The notes beneath the pieces were generated by a model that was given only the letters and a program-made list of their open reading frames with translations, made no database searches and was not told the origin of the DNA. The position numbers were made by a program, and so were the translations under genes. Below, piece after piece: positions 13,001 to 24,695 of a stretch of DNA of 64,000 bases. Position 1 is the stretch's first letter. Each line of letters starts with the position of its first letter. Source of the DNA: Symbiodinium natans (lineage: Eukaryota; Sar; Dinophyceae; Suessiales; Symbiodiniaceae); contig CAJNDS010000380.1 in assembly GCA_905221605.1 (NCBI GenBank), forward strand, positions 254,001 to 318,000. The letters run 5' to 3'.

Positions 13001-13388
13001 GCACAAAGAAGCGTATTGCCGGTCACAGGCCTAAGCATTCTGGAAGACTAATCGACTTCCAAAACGCTTCACTTGCGGCTGTGGCGCATGACAGTGGCAA
13101 CCCGTAGTCGTCTTTGTCGTATTTATGCATTGCTGCATGGCTGGGGGCTTGGCATTGTCATTGCCTGCACGAACAAGTCCCACGTGGCGGTGTCTCGGCA
13201 GGTGAGCAAAGCCCCGATGGAAAAAAACAACTCCGGCTTGGGCAAGGCAAGAAAAGAGGCATGCTACATAACACTACATGCTTGCAAAAATTGTCAGTTC
13301 ACAAAAACAAATGACCATACTGTCAGCCTTCATGGACATGCTTCCAAGTTACTCGTCGCTTCCACCTCCTCATCCACAGGGGCCTTAC
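10082..13388. other. Unassigned; contains a trinucleotide-rich tract
   Basis: Only modest frames occur. Positions 11713-11811 are CAG/GGC/CAA trinucleotide-rich and would encode a Ser/Gly/Asn/Thr low-complexity tail on the plus strand (frame 11507-11812). A minus frame at 12293-12511 includes a hydrophobic patch. No splice-supported gene was built here. Confidence 0.45.
11713..11811. repeat. Imperfect trinucleotide-rich tract (CAG/GGC/CAA)
   Basis: This tract of about 100 bp consists of purine-rich triplets (agcagc, ggcggc, accacc, aacaac) with a clear three-base period. It could be a degenerate microsatellite or a low-complexity protein end. Confidence 0.7.
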
Positions 13389-13514
13389 AAAGATATCAGG
13401 CAGACATGCTTCTCGGAAGGCACCCGTGACGGCTTCTTGGATGAAAGGAGATACAGTAGAACCGCTGCTGGAGAGAGGCTCCCTTCTTTGGTGCCCCACC
13501 ATGTTCATGGCCAG
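13389..13514 (-). CDS. Single exon with good splice borders, unknown protein
   Basis: This 42-codon minus exon begins after an ATGCAG acceptor and ends at TTT|GTAAGG; both borders are phase 0. The peptide (including GSTVSPFIQEAVTGAFREAC) reads as an ordinary soluble protein segment. A competing plus frame (13278-13568) overlaps it. Flanking exons were not identified and function is unknown. Confidence 0.33.
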
Positions 13515-13892
13515 CTGCATGCTTGCTACTGCTGTCGTAGCTGTCGAAAAGTTGCGACTGTCCAATGAGCAACGGCGGCCATCACTGTTGCAGCGAAGGT
13601 TACATTTCTTCAGCAAAACCTGCCGCTTGGAGGCATTGCCTTTGCATGAGCTGTCGCTCTGAAAAGCGCGACTGTAAGTAGCGCACTGGAAAGGTGACTA
13701 TGATGCAGGCGCCCAGCAGGCTCGCAATCACCCTGAAGATATGCCTCGGAGCCAAGACAAGACCAAACTGATCTGGGAACTGAGTTTGATGGGTATTCGA
13801 ATCAGCCCACTGCTTTTGTTTTGTGGGATTGGCAAAGCAAGGATGCAATGTAAGTATTGCAGGTGTGGTCCCTATTGGAGGATGTCGATGCC

Positions 13893-14032
13893 GTTGGCTG
13901 TCGTTGTTGTCTTCACCGTCGTCGTTGACGTTGTCGTGGCTGTGGCGTTTGTTGTGCTGATGTCGTTGTCGTCATCGCTGCTATCGTCGCTGTCATCGTG
14001 TGTCATGGTCGTTGTCGTCATATGTCGTCATG
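13893..14032. repeat. Degenerate GTC/GTT trinucleotide region
   Basis: This 140-bp stretch is dominated by gtcgtt, gtcgtc and tcgctg triplets with a three-base period. It is flanked by unique sequence and resembles an old, diverged microsatellite. Confidence 0.75.
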
Positions 14033-14039
14033 ATTGAAG

Positions 14040-17000
14040 AGTCAGCTCGCATGAAAACAAGCGCATCAAACAAGGTGTGCGACTGCTGCTACAAAGCTAT
14101 ATTGCTTTGAACCGCTTGAGGTAAGAGTATTGGACACATAGTTGTGTCCTACCTACTGGTAATTTCGGGAATATCATTGCAATAGACCAGAATCAGAAGG
14201 ACAACGGAAGGGTGCTGCACTACGCTTACAGTGGCAGCCTAAAGATTTGCATGTCCTGTATCATGGGAATGCAAGGCTCGCAGATACAAGGATGTTAACT
14301 TAAACCTTGTGTAGACTAAACTGGCTCGGACCCAGCTCAGTCAGCATTGCCCTCAGGCTCTTGATAGCAGCGCAGTAAGCTGCCGACAGCAATGTCCGAT
14401 GGAACTTTGTCGGTCTCGCCGTGTTGGAGAGCGCATTCTGGACGGAAAACACAGACGAGCTAACCGAACCATGGCGCATCGCGTCAGATCATGTAGGTGA
14501 CAGAGAGTATACCACTGATGCACTGACATACTGTATTTTGATACTACTGCCGTGCCACTGGCTGGAAGCTTCTTGGAATGTTGGTGCAACAAAAGAGGCC
14601 TGCCTGTAAAGGATACTCTCGGATGATGCAGTGGCAGAGGATCTCCAGGCCTAGGCTGTGACATCGTCGAAGCAATTCCGCACTAATTGGAGTCTTCCAC
14701 GGCATTCGGATATGCTCGGCGGAGGTTCGGAAGATGAGCTGGTTTATTCGGGAGTTTGCTGGTTTGGGACAGAGCCCGGACAGGCCCATGAATTCCATAA
14801 ATCAAACTGAGCGGCTTTGAAAACGAAACGATCTCTTTTAAGATGCTGTAATTCTCTTCTGCTGCTCAATGCTGGTATTGTTCTCCCATACACAGCGAGT
14901 CTTGCTCAAGCAGCTCGTTCACCTTGCTGTCAGGTCACCCCTGCACTGTAGACAATTGGCAAGCTCTTTTTTTGAAAACGGCTAGCATGCGCTGATAAAT
15001 CTAGGTTGACCTTGCAAGGCAACACGATGATTGAGGATGCACGATCTTCCTGCAAGGATCTAACACAAAACGTGTTGATGTTGCTTGGCAAGTTGCCTGA
15101 CTCAATTCGGTTTCGGGTCAGTGCCAATGTTATGCCTGGTAGTATCTTGGTGTCCTCGAGATCGTTATTTTTGTTGAGTGGATTAGGTGCATTGTTGGTA
15201 TTGGGAAGAGCTCGTCACCTGAAAGCCGACGAATTCTGTTTTGGTCCAAGAACTTAGCAGTCTTTCTGCATCTTTCTGCTCTACTGCTGACAGCTCCAGC
15301 CCGAAGGGAGACTAAGTTGCCCACTAGACCACTTGGTCCACTGTAGCCGCTGGATGATGGGGAATATCTGGCGCAGCTCCTGCAAGCAACATCTACAAAA
15401 CAAGACCTTCCCTTGCCTTCCTCGATTATGAATTGCTGGAGTCCTCCTTCCGCAACTCAGCCACGACTCCCAGCCTTGCTGCGAGCAGTACGCGCATCAA
15501 AAATCGAACAAGGTTTTGAAGAAGCATGTCAGCCGCTGCACACAGTGCAGTTGCTGATTTGGATGCTGCCGACATGGGGAGTTGGTCAGTCCCTTGTCTC
15601 CGGATTGCATGCGATGCATCCCCTGACCGAGGTGCCAGCTGTCCTCTCTGACGCGCCATGTTGTCGATCTTCAACGTGACGTTGTCCACCGCCCTGGTGC
15701 TCTGGGCTGGTGCACCCTTTGATTTGGCTAGGCTGTGGAAATGTGGAAACCATGCCCGGAAGAACTGGCAGCTTTAACTCATATTAGCTCCGAGAGCGTC
15801 TACATAAACACCTTACATTCCAATTGCAACTCCAACAGCCATGCAGTGCTATGTAGCACACAAAGTCACGCCTGTCCCAGTTGTTCACCTGGTTCGCAAG
15901 CTCGTACCTTCGCACCTCAGCAAGAGCACTTCAGATGCGGTCAGACGAAGAGGGGGCACTAGCTCGCAGCAAACATGTGCCTGGGTTCCCTTCATTTCGT
16001 TTTCGCGAGCATCTGAAATGCGCTGAGGTGAACACAAATTCTCGCACACCAGGGAAATGCTTTGCAGTCGTCCAGCCTTAGGGTGTCCCGGATGAGAACA
16101 TGGGTGAGAACGAGGAAGCAATCAGAATCAGTCGCCCTGGTGATGTGCAGGGAGATGACTATAGACCAGTGAGGAGAGGATTGTGCTTGCAACATGGACG
16201 TCGGATTCATCGCCCTAATGATCTTCGTGACTTGTGGAAGCAAAAAACCGAGATTTTTGCGTTCATCGTGCGCCTTCTTCTGGCTTGCCATCTGCCTGGC
16301 GATTGCATAATGGGCATGTCTGGATGTCTGGATGTCTGGTGTTTGGTGCCCATGATACTGGATAAGGTCTGCCAATGCCGCATGCCGCACGTGAACTTAA
16401 CTTTTAACTAGTTCTGCATGATACTGCATGGTCTGCAAAGCTCACTGGACTGGCTGTCATACGGTAGTTGATGAGGCTTCGATGCAAAAAGGGAACTGCT
16501 ATCCAAGAAACCCACCTGCATGAGTTACAACGTCGAGTGCAGAGCTTAAGCTGTTGTGGCCCCAGCTGTAGAAGTAATTAGGTTGGCCAGGGCCTGCCCA
16601 CCTCTCAACATGACAGCAGATCTCAGGTTTCGGGTTAGGCACCACAAAGCGCGTTACCAACACAGATGGATCCAAGTGCAAACAGTACACTCTGCAGTGT
16701 TCTTATGCGCCGGAAGACAACCCTTCAGTGCCATCAGCTGAAACATCTAAACATCAAATCACCGAAGCTCACGTAATCTCGCGACGGGAAAGTGCCTTTT
16801 GAGGCTTACCCACTCCGCATCACGCTTGTCTGTGCCCCACCTCGGTAGCGAGCATCGCCCTGTGACTGCAGTGACTGCTTTTGAACCCGCCTTTGTCACT
16901 TCCGCAACCACAACATGCCACAACTGAGGTGAGGTGAGTCATTGAAGTGGGGCCCGTGCTTCTGCGGCTGCGCGGCTTCCCCTTCTTCTGCCTGCGCATG

Positions 17001-17731
17001 GACAACATGCTCAGAGCCCGAAGTCGAAGTATCTGTCGGGCTGACCCTGCGTTTTCATGTGCAACGGTGAGCGCGAGTCTCCGAGTTGGTGCTTGCAAGC
17101 TCTAGCCGTTTTGTAGCCAAGAGGGGGCAATGGACTGGTGGTGGTGGTGGCGCAGTTGTCAGACTTCGGCTGCGCAGCAGATGTCACAGCTGCATACATA
17201 TACATATACATGCATGTATATAGCTGCACAGACTGCTTTGTAGCGGACTGACAGCAAAAGGGAAGCAGCAATCTCATTCTACTTCAACTTGCAACACGCA
17301 AAAGGTACGTAAATGTCCCAATTTGAAACCTCGATAAGCGCCGTAATGTAGCTACAAGCGCCCGAAACTAGCCTTTAACTTACAGACGAATTGTCAAGAT
17401 GAACTGCCCTGAAGGTGGACTTCATTCTCAAGTTCTTCTCCACCTAGTGGAGTAGTTCTGCGGTAGAGTTTGAGGGTACTCGCAAAGGGTGCATCAAGGC
17501 TGCAGCATCCGAGAAGTGGCCGTGAGTGGGCGGCTCACATGCGTTTCGAAGATGCATTTGCTACATTTGGAATGGCAACGAAGGCCTGGTGAACAAACTC
17601 GAATGTCATGGCTGTTTCTGATTGCCACTCATTCCCACGTAAGCAAAAGCTATTCCCCATGAATACGGAATTGTTGTAGTGGCCTTGAACGGAAGCCTTC
17701 AGGTTGTTGAGCGTCCGCAAGCTGGGGGGAC

Positions 17732-17733
<2 letters not shown>
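14040..17733. other. Unassigned; two strand-ambiguous candidate loci
   Basis: At 15413-15689 both strands are open; the minus frame contains an Ala-rich helix (SAASKSATALCAAADMLL). At 15992-16411 both strands are again open (minus 132 codons, plus 103 codons) and both translations look protein-like. Neither could be resolved. The remaining sequence shows no gene. Confidence 0.35.

Positions 17734-17816
<83 letters not shown>
17734..17816. repeat. Poly-G homopolymer (83 nt)
   Basis: This is 83 consecutive G with no interruption, preceded by GGGGGGACCC and followed by TGGCGC. Runs this long are rare and hard to sequence; the exact length is likely approximate. Frames through it are poly-Gly or poly-Pro artefacts and were not called. 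Confidence 0.97.
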
Positions 17817-17817
<1 letters not shown>

Positions 17818-19544
17818 GGCGCTGCACAATGTTGTGTCCACAAGATGTTCGCGTTTGACACGAATCTAAGCACAAGCGCTTCCGCATCGTTGACGGTGCT
17901 GCTGCGGGCATGAAACTGCTATGCCGTGTTGGGCCTGAACCTAAACTACTCAGAGTGTCAGAGGGCCTTGGCTGACTCTGGAGGAGGCTAGAGTTCGGCG
18001 CACAGCTGTGTGCCGTCAAAGCGAGCTTCAAAGCATCTACTCCTGTGAAGTTGAACGACCCCCCATGCTAAAATAGGAGCTCCGACGCTCCAAACGCCGC
18101 AGGTAATTCCATGCGGCTGTGCTGACACAGAGTCGAAAACAATGACACAGGTCTGGCGTTGCTTACTTCTTAGCCAGTCCTGGGCATTCTCCGCATTCTC
18201 GGCACCAGGGGGTACAGCAAGGAGATCATTGGCATCCACCTTTCATTTCTTTTCCGAGAATACTGGACCCCGTTCGGAGAGCCCTGAACTCAAGTTGCTA
18301 AAGAACTTTGGCTTTGGCTTCAAGGTCGGGAGTTCAGGTCCAAAACCCGTCTCTTGTTCCGTTGATTCTTAGGCTCAATCTTTCAGGCCTGGAGTCTCAG
18401 AACTCCGTGCAAAGCCTGTAAGACGGAGCATTGGCTCACCTTTCTCGTCAATTCAACCCGAAAAAACCCGCCCAAAAAGCCAGGAATCTGCATACTGCCT
18501 GCACGCCTGTCTTCATCAATCTAAGACCGAATGATCAGTCACGCCTGTGCTGTTTCGATATGCGTATGCTTTGCATACTCCGACAGCTTTCGCCAAACTC
18601 GACGCAGGTACTTGCAACCTTGCCTAGTAGCACCACCCGGAGTTAGTAGTCAACAGAACTATTTGCGAGACAGAACTATGTCGAGGTGTGTTAAGTACTG
18701 CAAAGAAAGACTGCAAACCACGCTCCCCCCGTGCTGTTTCGACATTATACTAGGGAAGAGGTGGCAGTAGGTGTGCACTATCTCCTCGGGTTAGTGCAAG
18801 GGTTCAGGCAATCATGGAGCCTCATCCAGAGCCAGCCCCAGGGAGGACTCGTCCGAGGACTGGCTGAACTCATCATCCTCATCCTCTTGGCGAAACTCCT
18901 GACATCAATTGTTTGCTGTTGCTCAGAAACGTAGCAGCATGCAGCAGGTCCCAGATGCACTGTACACATGTACGACTCAGAACCAAGAGAGCGCAGGGAA
19001 GTGACCGTCCAATAGCTGGTAGTCAGGGTCCAGATGCGTTGTTCTGACATGGTCTTCCTTTCAACGTGTTTTGCTTTCACGCCTGCGTGGAGCCGGGCAG
19101 CGCCAGCATTCGACCCGAGGACGACGGTGCCGGAAGCTCCTGCTGAGCGGGGCTCTGGAGCTTCAGAAGGCCAAGGGCTTTGATGGCGTATCGTTTGACA
19201 CTTGTGATTGAAACTTCATGTTCCATCATCGACTCTTTGATCTACAATGGAGTTCCTGTGCGAGCTGACGCCAAAGATTCTGAAACATCTCACAACCAAG
19301 GACTATACAGAGTCGAAGAGCAGCTGCCGTCAGTTGGCACTGTGTTGGCAAAGGGGATTACAGTGAAAATGAGGGGGCTGCCCTAGCTCTGCTGGAATTC
19401 TTGTTGCACTGCGCTGAAGCACAAGTTCAGAACATTTCAGAACCTCAAACGCCGGGCGGATCTGCCTCCAGGCGCTGTTGGAAAGCCATTGCGTTCTCGG
19501 TGGGCCTTTGTCTGCAAGCACGATGCCCTCCATGATTCGCAAAC
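17817..19544. other. No supported gene
   Basis: Only short frames occur on both strands. A minus GTGAGC donor motif at about 18435 follows a short frame but no acceptor pair was found. Nothing else stands out. Confidence 0.5.
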
Positions 19545-20126
19545 TCAAGCCCTGGAACATCGTGCTTTCCAGGAGTGGCGCAGCAAAAATGTCCGGATGG
19601 CAGGTGTGTATACCGAGATGTGTGTACTGGCACCTTGTTTGAGTTGAGAAGACCTATGTACGCAGTAAAGATCAGTAAAGTCTGGTTTTGTCTCGGCATC
19701 GGCCGCCTCGCGAGTGGAAAAGAAGTCTAATTTATTCAGATTATACCACACAACGACTGAGACGACGATGTCACTTGTGACCACCATGATCATGCTGCGA
19801 ATGTGCACCCCTTGGCTATCCGATGCACTCTGGCAGCAGCATCTGCTTTCAGAGAGATCAATCAGCATGGTGCGCCGACGCCATTTGAGGAGCGATCCAT
19901 TCCCACTGCGTCCGGCCATCGAACAGGCTGAGATAGTACACCTGCACAAGATCTTGCTGGTGTGTTCTTGCTCAGCCTGCTTATTAGGCTTAAACGATGG
20001 GGCGTCTTCCCCGCAGAATTTCGGCGCACTGCAGCTGGACTCTGTACACCGAAGATGGTAGCAGCATAGTCTCGAAATAAAGCAGGTGCCCCAACATGCG
20101 CAAAAGAAGCTGTTGAGGTCTGGCAT
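19545..20126 (-). CDS. Open frame (193 codons) with a possible membrane helix
   Basis: The minus strand is open for 193 codons, at the edge of what chance allows in this window. The translation has a Cys-rich N-terminal part, a basic middle and a hydrophobic stretch (MIMVVTSDIVVSVVVWYNL) that could span a membrane, followed by an acidic segment. A plus frame of 115 codons (19714-20061) overlaps it. No splice sites or family were identified. Confidence 0.33.
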   Translation of the reverse strand: MPDLNSFFCACWGTCFISRLCCYHLRCTESSCSAPKFCGEDAPSFKPNKQAEQEHTSKILCRCTISACSMAGRSGNGSLLKWRRRTMLIDLSESRCCCQSASDSQGVHIRSMIMVVTSDIVVSVVVWYNLNKLDFFSTREAADAETKPDFTDLYCVHRSSQLKQGASTHISVYTPAIRTFLLRHSWKARCSRA

Positions 20127-20403
20127 TGCAGAAGGATTGAAGCATTGTTATCATGGGGATCACTGCTGATCGGACATGCGCCTGAGAAGTTGGCTTCAGC
20201 TTTGTCAGCTTTATCAACTCAGAAAACCTGGGTGAATATCTGGAAAAGCCACTCTGAATTCAATTGCAGGTCTGATCGACCTCGACAATGAGAAGCGGAA
20301 CTGGACATGCAAGGTCGGCAGACATGCGACTGCACAGACTGCCGAGCTACGAAAATAACATAATGGAGACTTCGTTGTGGTCTTAGGCGTATGGAAGCTT
20401 CGG

Positions 20404-20426
20404 ATATATATATATATATATATATA
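20404..20426. repeat. (TA)n microsatellite
   Basis: About 11 uninterrupted TA units. Similar short (TA)n tracts occur at 43339-43356 and 59181-59200. Confidence 0.9.
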
Positions 20427-22201
20427 AGTATGCGCAATGATATGCTAGTTTTCAACCCTGCTGCCACAAGCCTTTGGCCTCCGTGAAGCTCAGGAGTCTT
20501 AATTCTCCATGAGTGGTTCGCGGCGTGATCTTCTACAGTCCTCCTCATCCGCGCGATTCGCGGACCGCGGGGCCACTGTTCGAACAGATTTTTCATCGAT
20601 TCGGCGTAGTCCCGTCCAACAGACGACCTCAGTCCGGTGACTCAGGTCAAGATGTGGAATTAGTGGCTAAAGGTAGCAAGGCAGTAAGTGCTTGCATCGT
20701 GCAGTCTTCGACTGAGCCCGGAGCAAATACCACACCAAATATCATCGTCAGAACATAAAAGGGTATGTAGCGGCCAAATGGCCCCAAACCTCAACACCCA
20801 TCGTCTCGTCAGCTGCCGTTGGGGGTCTATGCTGTGTGTGCGTGGTCTGCATCAATAGTGTTGATGTGGAGTTTGTATTCGCTGCAGCCATACAGTAGGT
20901 TTGCGTGAAATTAGCATGTGGAGAAAAAAAAAAGAAAAAATTGAAGTAAGAGCCGCGTGAGGCTCATGTGGCTTTTGTACGAAACAAACCGCTAGTCGCG
21001 AGTCGCTCCCTGAGAACTGGAAACACCCCCCCCCCTCCGACACACCAAAAATATACCTGATCCTGCAGCCTTAGCGCCCATACCTTGCACCCGAAACCAA
21101 GGCCCGGCAAGCAACGGTTGCATTGGCCCAGGAGTACCTGAGGCACTCAATGTCAATGGTAGCTGCCTTACTTACTCAAGTTACTCTGCCCTGCACCTCA
21201 TGTCATACGTCAGTCGTTACATCCCATGACCTGCTGTCATTGCCAAGCTGTTGCAAGCTTCGCCACCAAAAAAATACTGTGCACAAGTTGATGAAGACCT
21301 GTTATTGTGAGGCCGAGGGGCTGCAGCCGCTGGCGGAAATACTGCACGGCACAGAGCACCTGCAAGTGGCGAGCATTCTAAGGTCTAAGATGATCTGAGA
21401 AGTCATCTGGGTGCGGAATCCAGAGATCATTGTCGAATGCTCAATGAGTAGTATCATGTAGTATCGAATGGGAGATGACAGAGATGTGGACTATCCCGTG
21501 CACGTCAAATGAAAATGCAGGATGTTTCATGTTTCTCGTGGGTCTCATTGATTGTGGAGGCTTGAAGACGAAAAGTGAGGCCTGGCGCAAACCGACGTGG
21601 TTCAAGCTCGTTTATACAGGAGCTGTTTAATTGAACGATCCACATGGATTCGCGCGTACGGTCCCTGCAGCAGCTACGGAGAAGTCATCAACTTAAGAAT
21701 GTCCGTCAGCCCACTACAAGTAGCCCATACCTGAACAACAGCCTGCCATCCTTCGACCTCAACAAACCCAACACCGAGGCGACCAAGCTGCCACTGGAGT
21801 TTGCCCAGCCGTTCACCGCCCCTCGGCTCAGTCCCTCGGAAGCACCTTAAGCTGAGGCTTGTGGGGGTGCTCACATCTCGGGAGGCTCCGGTGACAAGGA
21901 TTCGAACATCCAAATGGGGCAAGTTAACCTGAAATCCTGCGCCGGCCGCATCTGAAATGATGGCTTGAAAAACGCCGAAGATTTGGACTCCCCCACTGCC
22001 TGGGGACAGATGAAAGTCTTCCGATTGCATGACACGTACCATGTACCCAGACTTGTACTTCGTGTACAACGGCCTCTTCCTCCCGGCCTCCACGCGCGTC
22101 TGCACCCATCGGTGCTATGTGTTGGTGCACGACGCTTGCACAAGCAAAAGCCGCCGTACCCCGCCCAAGACACATTGACAAATTGACATGCAAAAAGCGG
22201 A

Positions 22202-22219
22202 GGGGGGGGGGGGGGGGGG
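22202..22219. repeat. Poly-G homopolymer (18 nt)
   Basis: Eighteen consecutive G. Confidence 0.97.
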
Positions 22220-22379
22220 TTGTTTTGATGGCCCCCTATTCAACGATTCGAGGAAACACATTCGGTCTATTTCTGTCTTGAGGAGTGCTAAAGCAGGGAA
22301 TGCTATCAGGAGTTGGGCGTGCGAATCCACCATGAAGCCTCGGGTGAAGCTAGGCTAGGACGGAACTTGGGAGGAGCCA

Positions 22380-23251
22380 TGCCGAAAAAAGATCTAAGCA
22401 TGAACGTGAAAACCAGCGACAATCTTAAAACTGCGAATCTCAGGCCCTCAGGCCCACCGGCAGCCGATATCACAAAGCCTGGTTCTTGAAGCGGTGGGAA
22501 GTTGTGCTCGTCTTGCTACGGACTTTTCAGGTGAGTCTCGGTTGATGAAGGCGAAGGCGGTCGGGAACATCATGCCCGTCCCTGCCGTGTAGAAAAACTG
22601 GCAGAGGCCCAAGGGCACGTATCGCCAAGAGCCTGCACTGGCAAAAAGCAAAGCATGGGCTTAAATGCTGTTCAATGGCTGTTCAAGCATATGAAATAGA
22701 CTTTTGGTCAGCACGACAGTGTGTGCGAATCTTGCCATGGCACCGTATACTACCGGATCCGCGAACAGACCTCAGTGTCGGAAGCATGACTCTCACTGTC
22801 GCTGTGTTTCTGAAAGCCCATGCTAGTAGCACGGACCAGGCCATGTTTGGGCATCGCATGGCGCTGCACTATATGCATTCTGCCAGAAGCTTCGTGCGTA
22901 CTGCAGCATGGGTACCATAGATGGGAAATAAGCCATAAGCGATGTTGCTCAGCAAGAACCCACAGAAGAAGGTTCGTAAGAAGCCTCGGCAGCTCTAGGT
23001 CCGACAAGGATTGCGAAAGGGAAGGCATAATTAATGAGTAAGAGTAGAACAAGGCATGGAAGCAATGCTATAACGGCCTCAACGTCCTTGTTCCAACGGC
23101 TGCGCTCTGCACAGTAGCTGGTGACAAAACTTCTTTCCAAGAGGCCCAGCTTCGCGGTCAGCACGGGGTAGATAAGCAGCTGGGACATCAGCAACCCGAC
23201 GGCGCCTCGATACAGAGCGTCGTTGCATCGGCGATGCAGGCTGTCTGTCAA
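22380..23251 (-). CDS. Multi-exon membrane protein candidate
   Basis: This minus-strand model is built from phase-compatible exons. Exon A (about 23250-23075) contains AVGLLMSQLLIYPVLTAKLG. Exon B (22994-22902) contains GFLLSNIAYGLFPIYGTHAA. Exon C is 22868-22754. Exon D starts at 22632 after a TTTTTGCCAGTGCAG acceptor and contains CQFFYTAGTGMMFPTAFAFI. A further frame to about 22310 contains LRLSLVFTFMLRSFFG. Introns would be 80, 33 and 121 bases. The 33-base gap between B and C keeps frame and removes a TAG, so it could be a tiny intron or a true in-frame stop in a pseudogene. At least four hydrophobic helices suggest a polytopic membrane protein. No family was recognised and the ends are undefined. 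Confidence 0.38.
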
Positions 23252-24083
23252 ACTCTGGCCAGACTCGTCGATTTGTCACAGCAGGCGCCTATGTTTTGGA
23301 TGAGTCCAATGTCACGCGGACCGAACTCGAAGCCGTCAGCCGAACGATCGTATGACCTTGGCAGCTGTCAGGTTCCGCACCGAGAAAGCCATCGCGACTT
23401 CAGCAAGGAAGGGGGTCCAAAAAGGTAGGGTCGGGAACATCGAGTCTTAATAATACCGCAATGTGCCAAGCCGCTAAGCCCGGGCAGCTGCATGCGGTTC
23501 TCAAGTTCACTTATTGAGCAGGAATGTCAAACGCCGGTAACATCTTATACTTCTCATGCCTTCACATCCACAACCTGAGAGCCCGACACCAGCAAAATCA
23601 GCAGCTGACTCTGCGCCGCTGTGCATCCAGACAGGGCGCAGTATGCGACCATGACCCTTGGTTTGGCACTGTTGAGCTTCTGAGATGTCTTGCCAGCGAC
23701 GAGCATGCTGCATATCCGATAAACCCACCATCTCGCACTCAGCAACTGCATTGCTGCTCAAAGCTCAAGTTCCGAAACAAAAACTACTTCGAGCAAGCTC
23801 AAACCGACAGCCTGGGCTAAAGCCTTTGGAGATGGATGACGAGCAAGTCGGAGGAATGGATTAGTAACCATAAGCTCGGTGCTCGAGCCCGCCGAGTACA
23901 CACTACCAAGCAGACGCAGGAAATGCCCCGATGGTCATGAGTGGACAGCGGGGACAATACAATTTCTTCAATACTTCAAAGGGAATATTTACAGGGGTCA
24001 TTGTCATTGCCATTGCCGTGCAGCTCAATGCAAGGTGGTTGCGACAAAGGCTCTGGATCGTGGTCATTGGATAGCACCTGTTG
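23252..24083. other. No supported gene
   Basis: Short overlapping frames occur on both strands (23507-23761 minus, 23524-23820 plus). There is no splice support. Confidence 0.45.
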
Positions 24084-24695
24084 TCAGCATTTCCTCACAA
24101 GTCCGTGACACTTTCGCTCTTCTTGTTTGTAATTACTGTCGGAATTGCGATACATCTGCTCTGGGGATGATACGGGAGACGCCCGAAAACATGCCTGAAG
24201 GCTAAGGTCGTGCCATTGTTGTGGGGAAGTCAGCTTCCAAACCGCAACTATAGCATGAGAACTCAGCTCTCTACTCGCATGACGTCCTGGGTTTGCAGAC
24301 TCGTCGGTTTCATCGCACACATATCGACGCGGTGCACCTGCAAGTGCACTGCTTGGGATCTGTCTGGGATTCACGGTTGGCCGACCCCCGAGTGGGTCAC
24401 TGCGGCTAAAGCTCCATGATGCTTCAACCTGGGGCAACCTTTCAAACTTGCCACATGTTTCCACATATTTATGTATAAGCTGTTCCGTCCTGTTCAGCAG
24501 ACATTCTTTGTACCTTGTTCTTCTTGGGAGCCGAACTGGAAGCACCGTTTTACAACTCAAGCTAAGTGACCGGCCCTTTGTGAAATTGTTTTGAACATAT
24601 AACACAGGCCTTGTTTGCAGTATACTGTCGAGCCGCAACTTTGTTTTTGGAAGTTTTTTTCGCACCGGCAGGGAGGAGCCTAAGGGGCAGCTCAT
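24084..24695 (-). CDS. Open frame (203 codons), unknown protein
   Basis: The minus strand is open for 203 codons. The translation is basic and Ser/Arg-rich with scattered Cys and shows no domain or signal sequence that I recognise. Length is the main evidence; about one frame near this length is expected by chance. No consensus donor or acceptor was tied to it. Confidence 0.27.
   Translation of the reverse strand: MSCPLGSSLPVRKKLPKTKLRLDSILQTRPVLYVQNNFTKGRSLSLSCKTVLPVRLPRRTRYKECLLNRTEQLIHKYVETCGKFERLPQVEASWSFSRSDPLGGRPTVNPRQIPSSALAGAPRRYVCDETDESANPGRHASRELSSHAIVAVWKLTSPQQWHDLSLQACFRASPVSSPEQMYRNSDSNYKQEERKCHGLVRKC

Larger units (their letters stand above)
20127..22300. other. Mostly non-coding; (TA)n and poly-G
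   Basis: A (TA)n run lies at about 20404-20426 and an 18-G run at 22202-22219. At 21674-22173 the minus strand is open in two frames and one includes VQIFGVFQAIISDAAGAGFQ; this may be a downstream exon of the 22.4-23.3 kb minus-strand candidate but could not be joined. Confidence 0.4.

Noticed and set aside
17535-18031. Open frames with long poly-Pro or poly-Gly
   Set aside because: They exist only because the 83-base G run contains no stop in any frame; flanking residues are not protein-like.
20404-20426. (TA)n tract as promoter TATA box
   Set aside because: It is a plain microsatellite; no transcript start is defined nearby.
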